A stretch of 64,000 nt of DNA from an uncultured Desulfovibrio sp. (GCA_900547595.1 URHE01000001.1:1-64000), one strand, 5' to 3'. Positions 32,234 to 41,724 are shown, counted from the stretch's first letter. Program-made: numbers and translations. Notes: generated by a model from the letters alone, not told the origin.

Positions 32234-34456
32234 TCAGGCCCAGAGAATGCGCCCCGCCTGATAGACCCCCACGGCCACGGCATAGGCCAGAGCGGTGTTG
32301 AACAGGATGCTGAAGGCCACCCACCCCCAGTTGCCCGCCTCCTGCCGGATGACCACCAGGGCCACAAAGCACGGCGAATAGAGCAGCACAAAGAGCATGA
32401 GCGCCAGGGCCGTGGCCTTTGACCAGCCGGGATCGCTCTTGAGACGTTCGGCCAGGGGTTCCGCATCGTCCGGGTCCTGCTCGCCCAGAGCCCATGCCGT
32501 GCCCATGGTGGACACCACCGCCTCCTTGGCGGCCACGCCCGCGATCAAAGCAATATCCGTGCGCCAGTCAAAACCCGCGGGGCGTGTGACCGGTTCCACC
32601 CATTTGCCGAGGCGGCCCGCAACGGAATAGGCCAGCTTTTCCTCGCCAAAGGCATCGCGCGCGCGGGCCAGTTCCTCCTCCACATCCTCCCGCTCCGCCG
32701 CCCCGGCGGGAAGAGCCTCGAGGCGTCCTTCCAGAGCGGCGATACGCGCCTCATGCGGCGCGGCGGCCTCTTCCGGGAGGGAAGGAAACGTCATGGCGGC
32801 CCAGATGACGACCGAAATGGCCAGCAGGACCGTGCCCGCCTTCTTGATGTACATCCAGGCCCGCTCCCAGCAGTGCAGCAGGACGCTCAGGAGCGTGGGC
32901 ATGCGGTAGGGGGGCAGTTCCATGACAAAGGGCGTCGCCTCGCCCTTGACGATGGACGAACGCAACAGACGCGCCACCACCAGGGCAAAGATCCATCCCG
33001 CCAGCATGATGCCGAACATGACGGTGGCCGCGTTTTCCGGAAAAAACGCGCCGGCCAGCAGCAGGAATACCGGCAGTTTGGCGCCGCAGGTCATGTAGGG
33101 CAGCGTGAGCAGGGTGGCGAGTTTTTCCTTGGGGCTGCGCAGGGTCCGCGTGGCCATGGCGCCGGGGATGGCGCAGCCGCCCGCAATGCCGCCGGAAATC
33201 ACATAGGGCATCACCGAAGCGCCATGGAGCCCGAAAAAGCGAAAGACGCGGTCCATCATGTAGGCCATGCGCGCCATGTAGCCGCTGTCTTCAAGAAAGG
33301 AGATGAGCGCGAACATGATCATGATGAGCGGCACAAAACTCAGCACGCCGCCCACACCGGCAATGACGCCGTCCACCACCAGCGAGCTCACAAGCCCCTC
33401 GGGCAGGACATCCTTGAAGAAATCGCCCAGCAGGCCGAAGCCGTCCTCCACCCAGCCCTGGGGATAGGCGCCCACCTCAAAGGTGATCTGGTACATGAGG
33501 TAGAGAACGCCGAGCATGATGAGCGGCCCGAAAAAGGCATTGGTCAGCACCCTGTCAAGCTTGTCGGAAAGGGCGAGCCTGTCCCGCGCCGGGTCCCTGT
33601 CCAGAACACCGTCGCGCAGGATGCTGTGGATGAAGCCGTACCGGTGATCGGTAATGATGGACTCGGTGCCGGCGTTAAAGGTGTCGCGGATATGGGCGGC
33701 CGTTTTCCGGCACACGGCCTCAAGGCGCGCGGCCGTCCCGGCATCGGCGGCCCGCACCTCGCGCAGGATGACGCCGTCATTTTCCAGAAGCTTGAGCGCC
33801 AGCCAGCGCGGCGCGTACACCCCCTTCAGCAGTCCGGCCGTTTCGATGATCTGTTCAAGTTCCAGCAGGGCCGTATCCAAATCCGGCCCATAGGACAGGC
33901 GCAACGGTTCGCGGCGCCCTTCTCCGGCAATGTTGACGGCGGCGGCCAGGGCCTCGCGCAGTCCCTCGCCCTCACGGGCGATCATGGGCACTACCGGCGC
34001 ATGCAGGAACTGCCCCAGACGTTCCATGTCGATCTGGATCCCCGCCGCCCGCGCTTCGTCCATCATATTGCAGGCAAGGACCACGGGCATGCCCATTTCC
34101 AGAAGCTGGACCGTGAGCAGAAGATTGCGTTCCAGAGCCGATGCGTCCGCCACATCAATGACGGCCTGCACGTTTCCCGCGGAGAGCTCGCGGCGCGCCA
34201 CCAGTTCCTCCTGGGAAAACGCCGTGAGGCTGTAGGTGCCCGGAAGGTCCACCAGGGTAATGGAGCGGCCCTCCAGCTCCAGATGCCCCTCCTTTCTGTC
34301 CACCGTGACGCCGGGATAATTGCCCACATGCTGGCGCGCACCGGTATAGGCGTTGAATACCGTCGTTTTGCCGCAATTGGGGTTGCCCGCCAGCGCAATC
34401 CGCAAGGATGCGGCGGCAGGGCCATGGCCGATGCGTCCTTCCATCCCGTCACTCAT
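32234..34456 (-). CDS. feoB: Ferrous iron transporter FeoB
   Basis: A 740-residue inner-membrane Fe(II) transporter with an N-terminal G domain: G1 GNPNCGKTT at 24-32, G3 DLPG, G4 NMMD. The membrane domain has paired Gate regions (SGGIAGGCAIPGAMATRTLR and the TCGAKLPVFLLLAGAFF segment). A charged soluble insertion of ~60 residues (EAAAPHEARIAALEGRLEAL onward) lies between membrane halves. The ATG at 34456 has an AGAAACC leader. A Fur-box-like site lies 56 bp upstream. No FeoA gene is adjacent; a DUF2325 gene takes that place. Confidence 0.97.
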   Translation of the reverse strand: MSDGMEGRIGHGPAAASLRIALAGNPNCGKTTVFNAYTGARQHVGNYPGVTVDRKEGHLELEGRSITLVDLPGTYSLTAFSQEELVARRELSAGNVQAVIDVADASALERNLLLTVQLLEMGMPVVLACNMMDEARAAGIQIDMERLGQFLHAPVVPMIAREGEGLREALAAAVNIAGEGRREPLRLSYGPDLDTALLELEQIIETAGLLKGVYAPRWLALKLLENDGVILREVRAADAGTAARLEAVCRKTAAHIRDTFNAGTESIITDHRYGFIHSILRDGVLDRDPARDRLALSDKLDRVLTNAFFGPLIMLGVLYLMYQITFEVGAYPQGWVEDGFGLLGDFFKDVLPEGLVSSLVVDGVIAGVGGVLSFVPLIMIMFALISFLEDSGYMARMAYMMDRVFRFFGLHGASVMPYVISGGIAGGCAIPGAMATRTLRSPKEKLATLLTLPYMTCGAKLPVFLLLAGAFFPENAATVMFGIMLAGWIFALVVARLLRSSIVKGEATPFVMELPPYRMPTLLSVLLHCWERAWMYIKKAGTVLLAISVVIWAAMTFPSLPEEAAAPHEARIAALEGRLEALPAGAAEREDVEEELARARDAFGEEKLAYSVAGRLGKWVEPVTRPAGFDWRTDIALIAGVAAKEAVVSTMGTAWALGEQDPDDAEPLAERLKSDPGWSKATALALMLFVLLYSPCFVALVVIRQEAGNWGWVAFSILFNTALAYAVAVGVYQAGRILWA

Positions 34457-34511
34457 GGTTTCTCCCGGAGTTTCTCCGGCATGCGGCGTTTCTGCCCAGC
34501 CGGAGAAAAAT

Positions 34512-34526
34512 TGAAATTCATTTCCA
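34512..34526 (-). promoter_or_regulatory. Fur-box-like site upstream of feoB
   Basis: Minus-strand TGGAAATGAATTTCA nearly repeats the site at 34981 (TGAAAATGAATTTCA) and fits the 7-1-7 Fur inverted repeat. It lies between the DUF2325 gene end and feoB. Confidence 0.6.
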
Positions 34527-34561
34527 TAAAATATCGGCACTTTCAGGACCTGTCAAGTGCC

Positions 34562-34837
34562 TCAGGCGGCCGGCAGGCATTCCCGCAGGGTGGACACGCC
34601 GCAGGAATGGACGAAACGAATGGGAATGCGGCGGGCACGCGCAACCTGCTGCGCCTTGCGCTTCGCTTCATGGGAAATCTTGTTGGTGAACACGATCAGC
34701 GCATCGGGCGTGCCTATTTTGGCAAGAAAATTCCGCTCATTGCGGCTGATGCACTTCAGGTTGTGCCCAAGGGCTTCCGCAGTCGCCACATACTCCGGCT
34801 TGAGACGATCCATACCGCCGATCAGCGTCACACTCAT
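34562..34837 (-). CDS. DUF2325 domain protein
   Basis: A 91-residue protein. The ATG at 34837 has GGAGTGGG upstream (an earlier ATG at 34861 is poorer). It has the DUF2325 features: N-terminal SVTLIGGMDRL, central ALIVFTNKISHEAKRKAQQ, and C-terminal FVHSCGVSTLRE with a cysteine that may bind metal. Its function is unknown. It stands upstream of feoB with its own Fur-like box, which suggests an iron-linked role. Confidence 0.85.
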   Translation of the reverse strand: MSVTLIGGMDRLKPEYVATAEALGHNLKCISRNERNFLAKIGTPDALIVFTNKISHEAKRKAQQVARARRIPIRFVHSCGVSTLRECLPAA

Positions 34838-34980
34838 GGCTTCCCACTCCTTTATGAGCATTTTCCTCAGATTTCACTGCCGCCATTGCAGCGGAAACGC
34901 GCGGTTTTCCGCCGTATCCCGGCGCGGGCGTCCGCTCCCGCCGGAGCGTTTGCGCCAGTTCATGGCGAAAACACTCTAAA

Positions 34981-34995
34981 TGAAAATGAATTTCA
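34981..34995 (-). promoter_or_regulatory. Fur-box-like site upstream of the DUF2325 gene
   Basis: TGAAAATGAATTTCA forms a 7-1-7 inverted repeat with a single mismatch, typical of Fur operators. It lies about 145 bp upstream of the DUF2325 start in otherwise unremarkable DNA. Confidence 0.65.
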
Positions 34996-35091
34996 TTGTC
35001 AATAGAAAAACCCCCTTTCCTCCCTTTTATTTTCCGCGCATGCCCATGGGCACGCCCCCGGAAATGCCGGGCACGTCCCCGCGCGGGCAGC

Positions 35092-36249
35092 TCAGAACGG
35101 GAGCCCGTGCGTCATGACAACACAGGTGACGGCCCCTCCCGGCGTCAGCCCGGGGGGAAGCTCCCCGTCGAGGGCGATCCGCACGGGCAGATACGCCACA
35201 GGCCGCCTGAGGGAAGCCGCGTCCCCGCCGCCCGCGGCCGGAGCCGCCAGACTTTCCGGCAGGGACTGGGGCGGAAATATCTCCCGCACGACACCGGAAA
35301 TATCGGCATCGCCCATGCTGACGCTGCACCGCTGGCCCACGCGGATGCTGTCGCCCGCTCCGACCGGAAACCAGGCGTCCACCCAAAAGGCATCACCGGC
35401 GTCCCGCCCGGATGGCGCGATCAACAGCGCGGGTTCCCCCGCCTGAAGCAGTTGGCCCGGCTCCGCGACCCGCCGCAATACCGTACCGTTCACGGGGGCA
35501 AAAAGCGTCCCGTCCGCGGCAAAACGCCCGGCCCCGGCTCCGGGGGCCGTCCCTCCCCGCTGTGGAGCATGGCCCCGCGCCGCCGCGATCTCCTGCCGGA
35601 TGCGTCCCAGTTCCTGCTCCATGGCCGCGCGCATCAGGCTGGCGCGCTCAAAATCCGCTATGGCCGTCTCCTTGCGGGCACGGGCCATGGCCTCGGCCTC
35701 GCGGGCCGCAGTATACCGGCGCTTGCCGGCCGCGCGTTCTCCGCCCTGGCTGTCCAGCGACCGCAATGCCAGCTGGGCGCGCACATGCTCCGTCACTCGC
35801 TCTTCGCGCAGCAGGCGCAGCGTGTCCTCCTCATGCCGGGCCTGAGCCATGCGCACGGCAAGGTCCCGTTCCGCTTCCTGCGCCTGGCGCAGACGGGCGG
35901 CGCTTTCGACCATGTCCGGCCCCTGACGGGTCCGCAATGCCGCGGCTTCAGCCGCCGCTTGCGCCAGTTGCCGGTCATAGTTTCCCGTCTCCATGGTCCC
36001 CACGGGCTGGCCCGCGGTCACGGCGTCCCCTTCCCTGACATCCAGGCTCTCAAGCTGGCCGGAAAACCGGGGGGCCACCATATGCACCATGCCGTCCAGA
36101 CGCGCGCTGACGCTGGTCACCCGGCCCGAAAAGAACCACCAGCCAAGCGCGGCGCCAACAGCGGCCAGAAGGACGAGAAGAATGACAGGGAGCCGGCGGC
36201 GCGCGGTACGCGTCGAGCGCGGCAACTCAAGATACAGGGGCTCGGCCAT
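35092..36249 (-). CDS. HlyD-family periplasmic adaptor (membrane fusion protein)
   Basis: A 385-residue adaptor of efflux or type I export systems. One N-terminal membrane anchor (LPVILLVLLAAVGAALGWWF, ~residues 20-39) is followed by a half-lipoyl domain (SGQLESLDVREGDAVTAGQP), a long coiled coil (~residues 85-215, rich in Arg/Glu/Ala), the second half-lipoyl (ADGTLFAPVNGTVLRRVAEP) and a beta-barrel end. No inner-membrane pump or outer-membrane channel gene is adjacent, so its partner lies elsewhere. It could serve the RTX proteins at 52169-54736, but nothing here shows that. Confidence 0.88.
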   Translation of the reverse strand: MAEPLYLELPRSTRTARRRLPVILLVLLAAVGAALGWWFFSGRVTSVSARLDGMVHMVAPRFSGQLESLDVREGDAVTAGQPVGTMETGNYDRQLAQAAAEAAALRTRQGPDMVESAARLRQAQEAERDLAVRMAQARHEEDTLRLLREERVTEHVRAQLALRSLDSQGGERAAGKRRYTAAREAEAMARARKETAIADFERASLMRAAMEQELGRIRQEIAAARGHAPQRGGTAPGAGAGRFAADGTLFAPVNGTVLRRVAEPGQLLQAGEPALLIAPSGRDAGDAFWVDAWFPVGAGDSIRVGQRCSVSMGDADISGVVREIFPPQSLPESLAAPAAGGGDAASLRRPVAYLPVRIALDGELPPGLTPGGAVTCVVMTHGLPF

Positions 36250-36369
36250 GGTATTCCTCCGGACATAGCCATATCCGGCGGACGCACCCGTTGCCGCCGG
36301 TTTTCGTCATCCTTTGCAGATACCATGCCAGAATAGAAAAATTTTGCTGGCTCCGTGGAGGCTCCCCGC

Positions 36370-37650
36370 CTACTCCGCCCCCTTGGGGCCGTCCATGCGC
36401 TCGGCCTCCATGTCCAGTCCGGCCAGGCGGCGCCGCACAAGGTCCAGCGCATGGCTCGAAGCGCGCAGACGCGTCCACGCGCGGCCAAGATACCGCCCCT
36501 GTGGCCGCATGACGCGCAGCCAGATGCCATCGGGCGCGCTGAGGGCGATATAGACGAGCCCCACGGGTTTTTCCGGCGAGCCGCCGTCCGGCCCGGCGAT
36601 GCCGGTGATGCCGACGCCGAGATCACCTCCCTGGCGCAGGCGCGCGCCTTCCGCCATCCAGGCGGCTGTTTGCGGGCTCACCGCGCCATGCGCGGCAAGG
36701 ACGGCTTCCGGGACGCCGAGCAGGCGCGTCTTGGCGGCATTGGCATAGGTCACAAGGCCGGTCTCAAAAACGGCGGAAGCGCCGGGCTGATCGGTGATGA
36801 GCTTGGCAAGGAGTCCGCCGGTGCAGGACTCCGCCGTGACAAGGCGCAGCCCCGCGCGCGCCAGGCCGGCCACGACCACCGCTTCCAGACCGGACACATC
36901 CACGCCGTAGACCACATCCCCGAGACGCTCGCAGACCTCGTGGATCAGAGGAGCCGCCAGGGCCCGCGCCGTCTCTTCGTCCCCGGCCTTGGCCGTGACG
37001 CGCACGAACATTTCGCCATCAGTGGCGTAGGTGGCGGCGGTGGGATTGCCACCCTGGGTCAGATCCCGGATACGTTCGGCGGCCGCGCCTTCACCGATGC
37101 CAAAGGTGCGGATCATGGACGACACGATGACCGCGCCAGCGCGACGCTCCAAAAACGGCCGCACGCTCCTTGCAAGCATGGGCAACAGCTCGGACGGCGG
37201 TCCCGGCAGGAGGAGAACGGTCTTGTCATCGCCGACGGGCACCGCGCAGCCGGGCGCGGTGCCGACGCTGTTGGGGAAAACCTCGGCCCCGCGCGGCAGC
37301 AGCGCCTGCTTGAGCTGGTTCGCCCCCATGGGCCGCGCGCCGAAATATTCCCTGAGCCGCGCAAGGCTCGCCGCGTCCTCTTCAAGCGGCAGCCCCGCCA
37401 CGCGGGCCACGGTCTCCTTGGTCAGATCATCGTCGGTGGGGCCCAGCCCCCCCGTGCAGACCACGAGCGAGCTTCGCGCCAGCGCCTCGCGCAATGCGCT
37501 CTCAAGGCGCCCCGCATTGTCGCCCACCACCTGGACGTGCTCAAGATCGACGCCGAATGCCGCCAGTTCCCGCGCCACATGGGCCGCGTCCGTATTGACG
37601 GTATGTCCGAGCAGCAGTTCCGTCCCCACAGAGATGATTTCCGCTTTCAC
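36370..37650 (-). CDS. cinA: CinA family nicotinamide-nucleotide amidohydrolase
   Basis: A 426-residue two-domain protein: N-terminal MoCF/CinA domain (KAEIISVGTELLLGHTVNTD, then TGGLGPTDDDLTKETVA) and C-terminal NMN deamidase domain (LRLVTAESCTGGLLAKLI, then GIAGPDGGSPEKPVGLVYIA). It recycles NMN or ADP-ribose compounds for NAD metabolism. The GTG start at 37650 is preceded by AAGGAGCC and fits the conserved N-terminus. Confidence 0.95.
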   Translation of the reverse strand: MKAEIISVGTELLLGHTVNTDAAHVARELAAFGVDLEHVQVVGDNAGRLESALREALARSSLVVCTGGLGPTDDDLTKETVARVAGLPLEEDAASLARLREYFGARPMGANQLKQALLPRGAEVFPNSVGTAPGCAVPVGDDKTVLLLPGPPSELLPMLARSVRPFLERRAGAVIVSSMIRTFGIGEGAAAERIRDLTQGGNPTAATYATDGEMFVRVTAKAGDEETARALAAPLIHEVCERLGDVVYGVDVSGLEAVVVAGLARAGLRLVTAESCTGGLLAKLITDQPGASAVFETGLVTYANAAKTRLLGVPEAVLAAHGAVSPQTAAWMAEGARLRQGGDLGVGITGIAGPDGGSPEKPVGLVYIALSAPDGIWLRVMRPQGRYLGRAWTRLRASSHALDLVRRRLAGLDMEAERMDGPKGAE

Positions 37651-37775
37651 GCCTGGCTCCTTGCGGGCGCCGCACGACAGAAAAGACGCGGACCCGCGCC
37701 GGTAAAATAGCTTGATCGCGTTGCCGCCGCAAGGGAACCGGCGGCATGCCGGCTGGCTGAAATCTTCTTCCTTGC

Positions 37776-37804
37776 TTGACAAGGACGCGCAAAAACGTTT
37801 GAGT
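37776..37804 (+). promoter_or_regulatory. Promoter upstream of HU gene
   Basis: TTGACA (37776-37781) with a 17-bp spacer and a weak -10-like TTGAGT lies ~95 bp before the HU start. The -35 is consensus and the -10 is poor, so confidence is limited. Confidence 0.45.
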
Positions 37805-37898
37805 TGAATGTGTTCGATGGAGCCGCTACGGCGTTGGGCCGTCGAGAGGGGAATCGTTGCGCGGTTGCCGTCATGCCATTTATCAGGAGGAAACGCTG

Positions 37899-38171
37899 AT
37901 GACCAAGGCCGAACTCGTCGAAAAAATCGCTGCCAGGGGCAATCTCACCAAGGCGGGCGCCGAACGCGCGCTCAACGCCTTTCTCGCCGCCGTTGAGGAT
38001 GCCCTGTGCAAGGATGCCAAGGTGACGCTCACCGGTTTCGGCACCTTTGCCGTTGAGAACCGCAAGGCGCGGCAGGGGCGCAATCCCCGCACCGGCGAAA
38101 CTCTGACTATTCCGGCCTGCAAAATGGTGCGCTTCCGCGCCGGAAAGACCCTCAAGGATTCCCTGAACTGA
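37899..38171 (+). CDS. HU-family DNA-binding protein
   Basis: A 90-residue nucleoid protein. The core matches [25 protein letters not shown] helices, [20 protein letters not shown] with the arm tip RNPRTGE, and [12 protein letters not shown] at the end. The start has an AGGAGG site 8 nt upstream. It is monocistronic and followed by a hairpin. Confidence 0.96.
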   Translation: MTKAELVEKIAARGNLTKAGAERALNAFLAAVEDALCKDAKVTLTGFGTFAVENRKARQGRNPRTGETLTIPACKMVRFRAGKTLKDSLN

Positions 38172-38182
38172 CCATCTTTCCT

Positions 38183-38223
38183 CCGGCCGCGGCAGTCGCC
38201 CTTCATACGGCTGCCGCGGCCGG
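38183..38223 (+). terminator. Hairpin downstream of HU
   Basis: A perfect 13-bp GC stem (CCGGCCGCGGCAG and its complement) with a 15-nt loop stands 11 bp after the stop, then CTATGGCCTTTT. The T-run is weak, but it is the likely terminator. Confidence 0.6.
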
Positions 38224-38385
38224 CTATGGCCTTTTCCCCCTGGCCGCGTTCTTCATGCGCCTTTCCCTTTTTCTTCCCGCCCGCTTTTTCCTCCTTTTTT
38301 TTGCTTGAACCTTTTCCCTTCATAAGATAAAAGACCGCTTTACATTTCCGCGCCGCCCAACGGCGCCATAAAGGGGGTGATTTTC

Positions 38386-38589
38386 TTGCCCGGAGTTTTT
38401 CTTAACGATGACGATTATAATTTCGACATTGCCCTGCGCCGTTTCAAGAAGCAGGTGGAGAAGGCCGGCATTCTTTCTGAAATGAAGAAGCGCCAGCACT
38501 ACGAAAAGCCCAGCGTCATGCGCAAAAAGAAGAAGGCCGCCGCCCGCAAGCGGCTGATGAAGAAAATGCGCAAGATGAACATGGCGTAG
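38386..38589 (+). CDS. rpsU: Ribosomal protein S21
   Basis: A 67-residue 30S protein needed for initiation. The sequence [20 protein letters not shown], then [20 protein letters not shown] matches S21. The start is a TTG at 38386 with AGGGGGTGA upstream. An in-frame GTG at 38377 lies within that ribosome-binding stretch and would add residues not found in the family. It is the first gene of the macromolecular synthesis operon (rpsU-yqeY-mutS2-dnaG-rpoD). Confidence 0.95.
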   Translation: MPGVFLNDDDYNFDIALRRFKKQVEKAGILSEMKKRQHYEKPSVMRKKKKAAARKRLMKKMRKMNMA

Positions 38590-38613
38590 GATCCTGCCCA
38601 TGTATGCTGAAGC

Positions 38614-38649
38614 AGCGCTGCGGGAGATTCCTGAATTTTCCGCAGCGCT
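38614..38649 (+). terminator. Hairpin between rpsU and yqeY
   Basis: A perfect 10-bp stem (AGCGCTGCGG/CCGCAGCGCT) with a 16-nt loop, followed by TGCTTCTTCC. It may be an attenuator that lets rpsU be expressed above the downstream genes, like the partial terminator in the E. coli operon. Confidence 0.5.
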
Positions 38650-38700
38650 TGCTTCTTCCGGAAAAGCGTCTCCCCTTCTTCCTGCCAAAGCGAGAATGCC

Positions 38701-39153
38701 ATGAGCCTGACCGAACGGATCGACAACGACTATGTGCAGGCATACAAGGCCAAGGATGCGCTCCGGCTCAGCGTCCTGCGCATGGTCAAAACCGCCGCGA
38801 AGAATCGTCTTGTGGAGCTGCGCCGTCCCGGCGGCGTGCTTGAGGACAACGAGATGCTCGATGTCTTTGTCAGGGAGGCCAAGCAGCGGCAGGATTCCAT
38901 TGAGCAGTACACCACCGCCGGGCGTCCCGATCTTGCGGCGAAGGAGGAGGCCGAACTGACGATCCTGCGGGAATACCTCCCCCAGCCGCTGTCCGCCGGG
39001 GAGCTGGCCGCCGCCATTGACGCCGCTGTGACGGAGCTTGGCGCCACCGGCCCGCGCGACATGGGCAAGGTCATTTCCGCCGTCATGGGCGCCTGCAAGG
39101 GACGCGCGGACGGCAAGGAAGTGGCGGCCGCCGTAAAGCGGCGCCTTTCCTGA
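38701..39153 (+). CDS. GatB/YqeY domain protein
   Basis: A 150-residue YqeY-like protein, homologous to the tRNA-binding tail of GatB. SLTERIDNDYVQAYKAKDAL begins it, and VISAVMGACKGRADGKEVA near the end is typical. It is thought to influence tRNA amidation, but the exact role is unproven. Position between rpsU and dnaG is the common one. Confidence 0.9.
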   Translation: MSLTERIDNDYVQAYKAKDALRLSVLRMVKTAAKNRLVELRRPGGVLEDNEMLDVFVREAKQRQDSIEQYTTAGRPDLAAKEEAELTILREYLPQPLSAGELAAAIDAAVTELGATGPRDMGKVISAVMGACKGRADGKEVAAAVKRRLS

Positions 39154-39294
39154 GGCGCCTGCGTCATTTGTGCGCCACGGGGCTGCGCCGCAGGCGCGCT
39201 GCCATGCCGCGCTTTCCCCATGCGCGCCCGTTGCCAGAATCGCCGCAGCCCTTATCTTGTGTGGCATCACCACCTCAGCTTGTGATGCAGGATC

Positions 39295-41724
39295 ATGATA
39301 CATCCCCGCACGCTCCAGGCACTTGAGTTTGACAAGATCATCGCCGCGCTGGCCGCCCGCTGCCTCTCCGGCCCGGGCACGGCCCTGGCGCAGGCCCTGA
39401 CGCCCCTGGCCGATGCCGACGCCGCCCACCGGGCCCTGCGCCTTTATGAAGAGGCGGCGCTCTGGAGCGCTACGCCCGAACCGGGAACGGGGAAACCGTT
39501 TGTTCTCATGGCCTTTCCGGATATTTCCGGATTGCTCCGGAAAACCGGGGCAAACGCGGCACCGCGCCGCGCGGTTCCCGATACCGAAGCCTTCTGGGCG
39601 CTGCGGGAACTGCTGCGCCTGTCGGCCAGGGCGCACGCGTCCATCGCGGTTCCCGAGGCGGCGGCCCGGTGGCCGCTCCTGCTGGAAATGGCACAGGAAA
39701 CGCCCCTCCCCGTCCAGCTCACGGCCGCGCTCAACCGCTGCATCTCGGACGACGCGTTGCTCAGGGACGAGAGTTCGCCGGAACTGTATCGCCTGCGGAA
39801 CGAAGTGCGGCGCCTCCATCAGGGCTGCCTGCGAAAAGTCAGGGACTTTGCAAAGCAGTACAACCTGCTCCCCTATCTGCAGGACGAATTCATGACCCTG
39901 TCGTCGGACAGGTACGTCCTGCCGCTCAAGGCCAATTTCAAGGGCCGCGTGCAGGGCATCATCCATGACTGGTCGCAAACGGGCGAAACCTGTTATTTCG
40001 AGCCGCTCTTCCTGGTGGAGGTCAATAACCGCCTTCAGGAACTCAAACACGAGGAACGGGAAGAGGAACGCAGGATCCTCGCCTATCTCGACGACCTGCT
40101 GGCCACGGAGCTGGAGGGCGCGCGCGGCGCCCTTGCGCTCCTCGCGCGGCTGGACCTCCTCCAGGCAAAACGCCGTCTTGCCGAGGCGCTTGATGCCCGC
40201 TGCATTTCCCTGACGGCCGCCGGCGAAGGCATCGCGCTCATGGGCGCGCGGCATCCCCTTCTGGTGCTTGCCCGCCACGGACAGGATGGCCCTTCCTCCC
40301 GTTCGTCCGCCGGACATGCCGCGGCGGAGCAGCCGGTGCGTCCGCTGGACATCGTCCTGCGACCAGGGGAACGTGTTCTGGTCATCACGGGCGCCAATGC
40401 GGGCGGCAAGACCGTGTGCCTCAAGACCCTCGGCCTTGTGGCGGCCATGACCATGAGCGGGCTGCCCGCGCCGGCGCGCAGCGGTTCGCATCTTCCCTGG
40501 TTCTCGCGCATGGACGCCTTCATCGGGGACGAACAGAGCCTTGACGGCAACGTCTCCACCTTCACGGCCCAGATCGACCATCTTGCCAAGGCATGGAAAC
40601 ATCTGGACACGCAGGGGCTTGTCCTGCTCGACGAATTCGGCGCCGGAACAGACCCCGCCCAGGGCGCGGCGCTCGCGCAGGCGGTCCTGGACGGCCTGCT
40701 GGACAAGCGGTGCTTTGCCCTTTCGGCCACACATTTTCCGGCGCTCAAGTCCTACGCGCTGACGCGGGAGGGCGTGCGCGCCGCTTCCATGCTTTTCGAC
40801 CCGGCCACGCGCAGGCCCCTCTATGCGCTGGCCTATGACCAGGTGGGCGCCAGCCAGGCGCTGGACGCCGCGCGTGAACACGGCCTGCCTGAAGAGATAC
40901 TGCGGCGTGCCGAACACTATCTTTTGCAGGATGGACAGGACACCACCGCCCTTTTGGGGCGCCTCAACGCCCTTGCCGCACAGCGCGGAGAAGAGCTGGC
41001 CGCCCTGCGGAAGGAGCGTGAAACGGCGAGGAATGCCGCCATCCAGGCAAAAGAACGGCTGGAAAAGGAACGCGCGCGCCTGCATGAGGAAACACGCCGT
41101 CATGCCGCCGAGCTGATGCGCGCCTGGAAGGAAGGCCGCGCCACCGCCAAACAGGCCCTCAGGGAGATGTCGCGTCTGCGCGCTTCGCTGGCGCCCGCAA
41201 GGGAAGCGGCGGCCACGTCCGTCCTCCCGGAGGCGCGTGCGCTCGTCGCAGGGCAGGAAGTGTTCCACACGGTGTTCAACAAGCGCGGCATCGTCACGGA
41301 TGTGGACGAACGGCGCGGGCGCGTCCGCCTGGACATGAACGGCGTGAGCCTGTGGGCGGAACGGCGCGACCTGCGGGAAGCCGCGGCCTCCGGCGCGGGA
41401 AAAGCAGCTCCGGGCCGCGCGCCGTCGGCGGGTGCGCCTTCCCCTACCCGCGCGGCGCCCGCCGGGGCACAGGAGGAAACGGCAAGCCTGCGCCTGGATG
41501 TGCGCGGTCAGCGCGCACCCGATGCCATCGCGGCGACGGAACGCTTTCTGGACAAGGCGCTGCGCGCGGGCTTTTCCGAGCTGGAGATCGTTCACGGACG
41601 CGGCACCGGCGCCTTGCGCCGCGAATTGCAGGACTTTTTGCGCGCCCATCCGGCTGTGGCCAGCGCGACCCTCGCCCCAGAGGACCGCGGCGGTGACGGC
41701 ATGACCATCGTGGTGCTGCGGTAG
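39295..41724 (+). CDS. mutS2: Endonuclease MutS2
   Basis: An 809-residue MutS paralogue without the mismatch-binding domain. The ATPase has Walker A GANAGGKTVCLKT near residue 365 and the Walker B/D-loop LVLLDEFGAGTDPAQGAA near residue 440. A coiled coil (EERLEKERARLHEETRRH region) leads to a C-terminal Smr nuclease domain (LRLDVRGQRAPDAI, then IVHGRGTGALRREL). It acts on recombination intermediates or, in some bacteria, on collided ribosomes. Its insertion between yqeY and dnaG is a lineage feature. Confidence 0.95.
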   Translation: MIHPRTLQALEFDKIIAALAARCLSGPGTALAQALTPLADADAAHRALRLYEEAALWSATPEPGTGKPFVLMAFPDISGLLRKTGANAAPRRAVPDTEAFWALRELLRLSARAHASIAVPEAAARWPLLLEMAQETPLPVQLTAALNRCISDDALLRDESSPELYRLRNEVRRLHQGCLRKVRDFAKQYNLLPYLQDEFMTLSSDRYVLPLKANFKGRVQGIIHDWSQTGETCYFEPLFLVEVNNRLQELKHEEREEERRILAYLDDLLATELEGARGALALLARLDLLQAKRRLAEALDARCISLTAAGEGIALMGARHPLLVLARHGQDGPSSRSSAGHAAAEQPVRPLDIVLRPGERVLVITGANAGGKTVCLKTLGLVAAMTMSGLPAPARSGSHLPWFSRMDAFIGDEQSLDGNVSTFTAQIDHLAKAWKHLDTQGLVLLDEFGAGTDPAQGAALAQAVLDGLLDKRCFALSATHFPALKSYALTREGVRAASMLFDPATRRPLYALAYDQVGASQALDAAREHGLPEEILRRAEHYLLQDGQDTTALLGRLNALAAQRGEELAALRKERETARNAAIQAKERLEKERARLHEETRRHAAELMRAWKEGRATAKQALREMSRLRASLAPAREAAATSVLPEARALVAGQEVFHTVFNKRGIVTDVDERRGRVRLDMNGVSLWAERRDLREAAASGAGKAAPGRAPSAGAPSPTRAAPAGAQEETASLRLDVRGQRAPDAIAATERFLDKALRAGFSELEIVHGRGTGALRRELQDFLRAHPAVASATLAPEDRGGDGMTIVVLR

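Noticed and set aside
32753..35005. 750-codon open frame on the plus strand
   Set aside because: It is antisense to feoB and the DUF2325 gene, has low-complexity His/Gly/Arg/Gln composition, and arises from high-GC codon bias.
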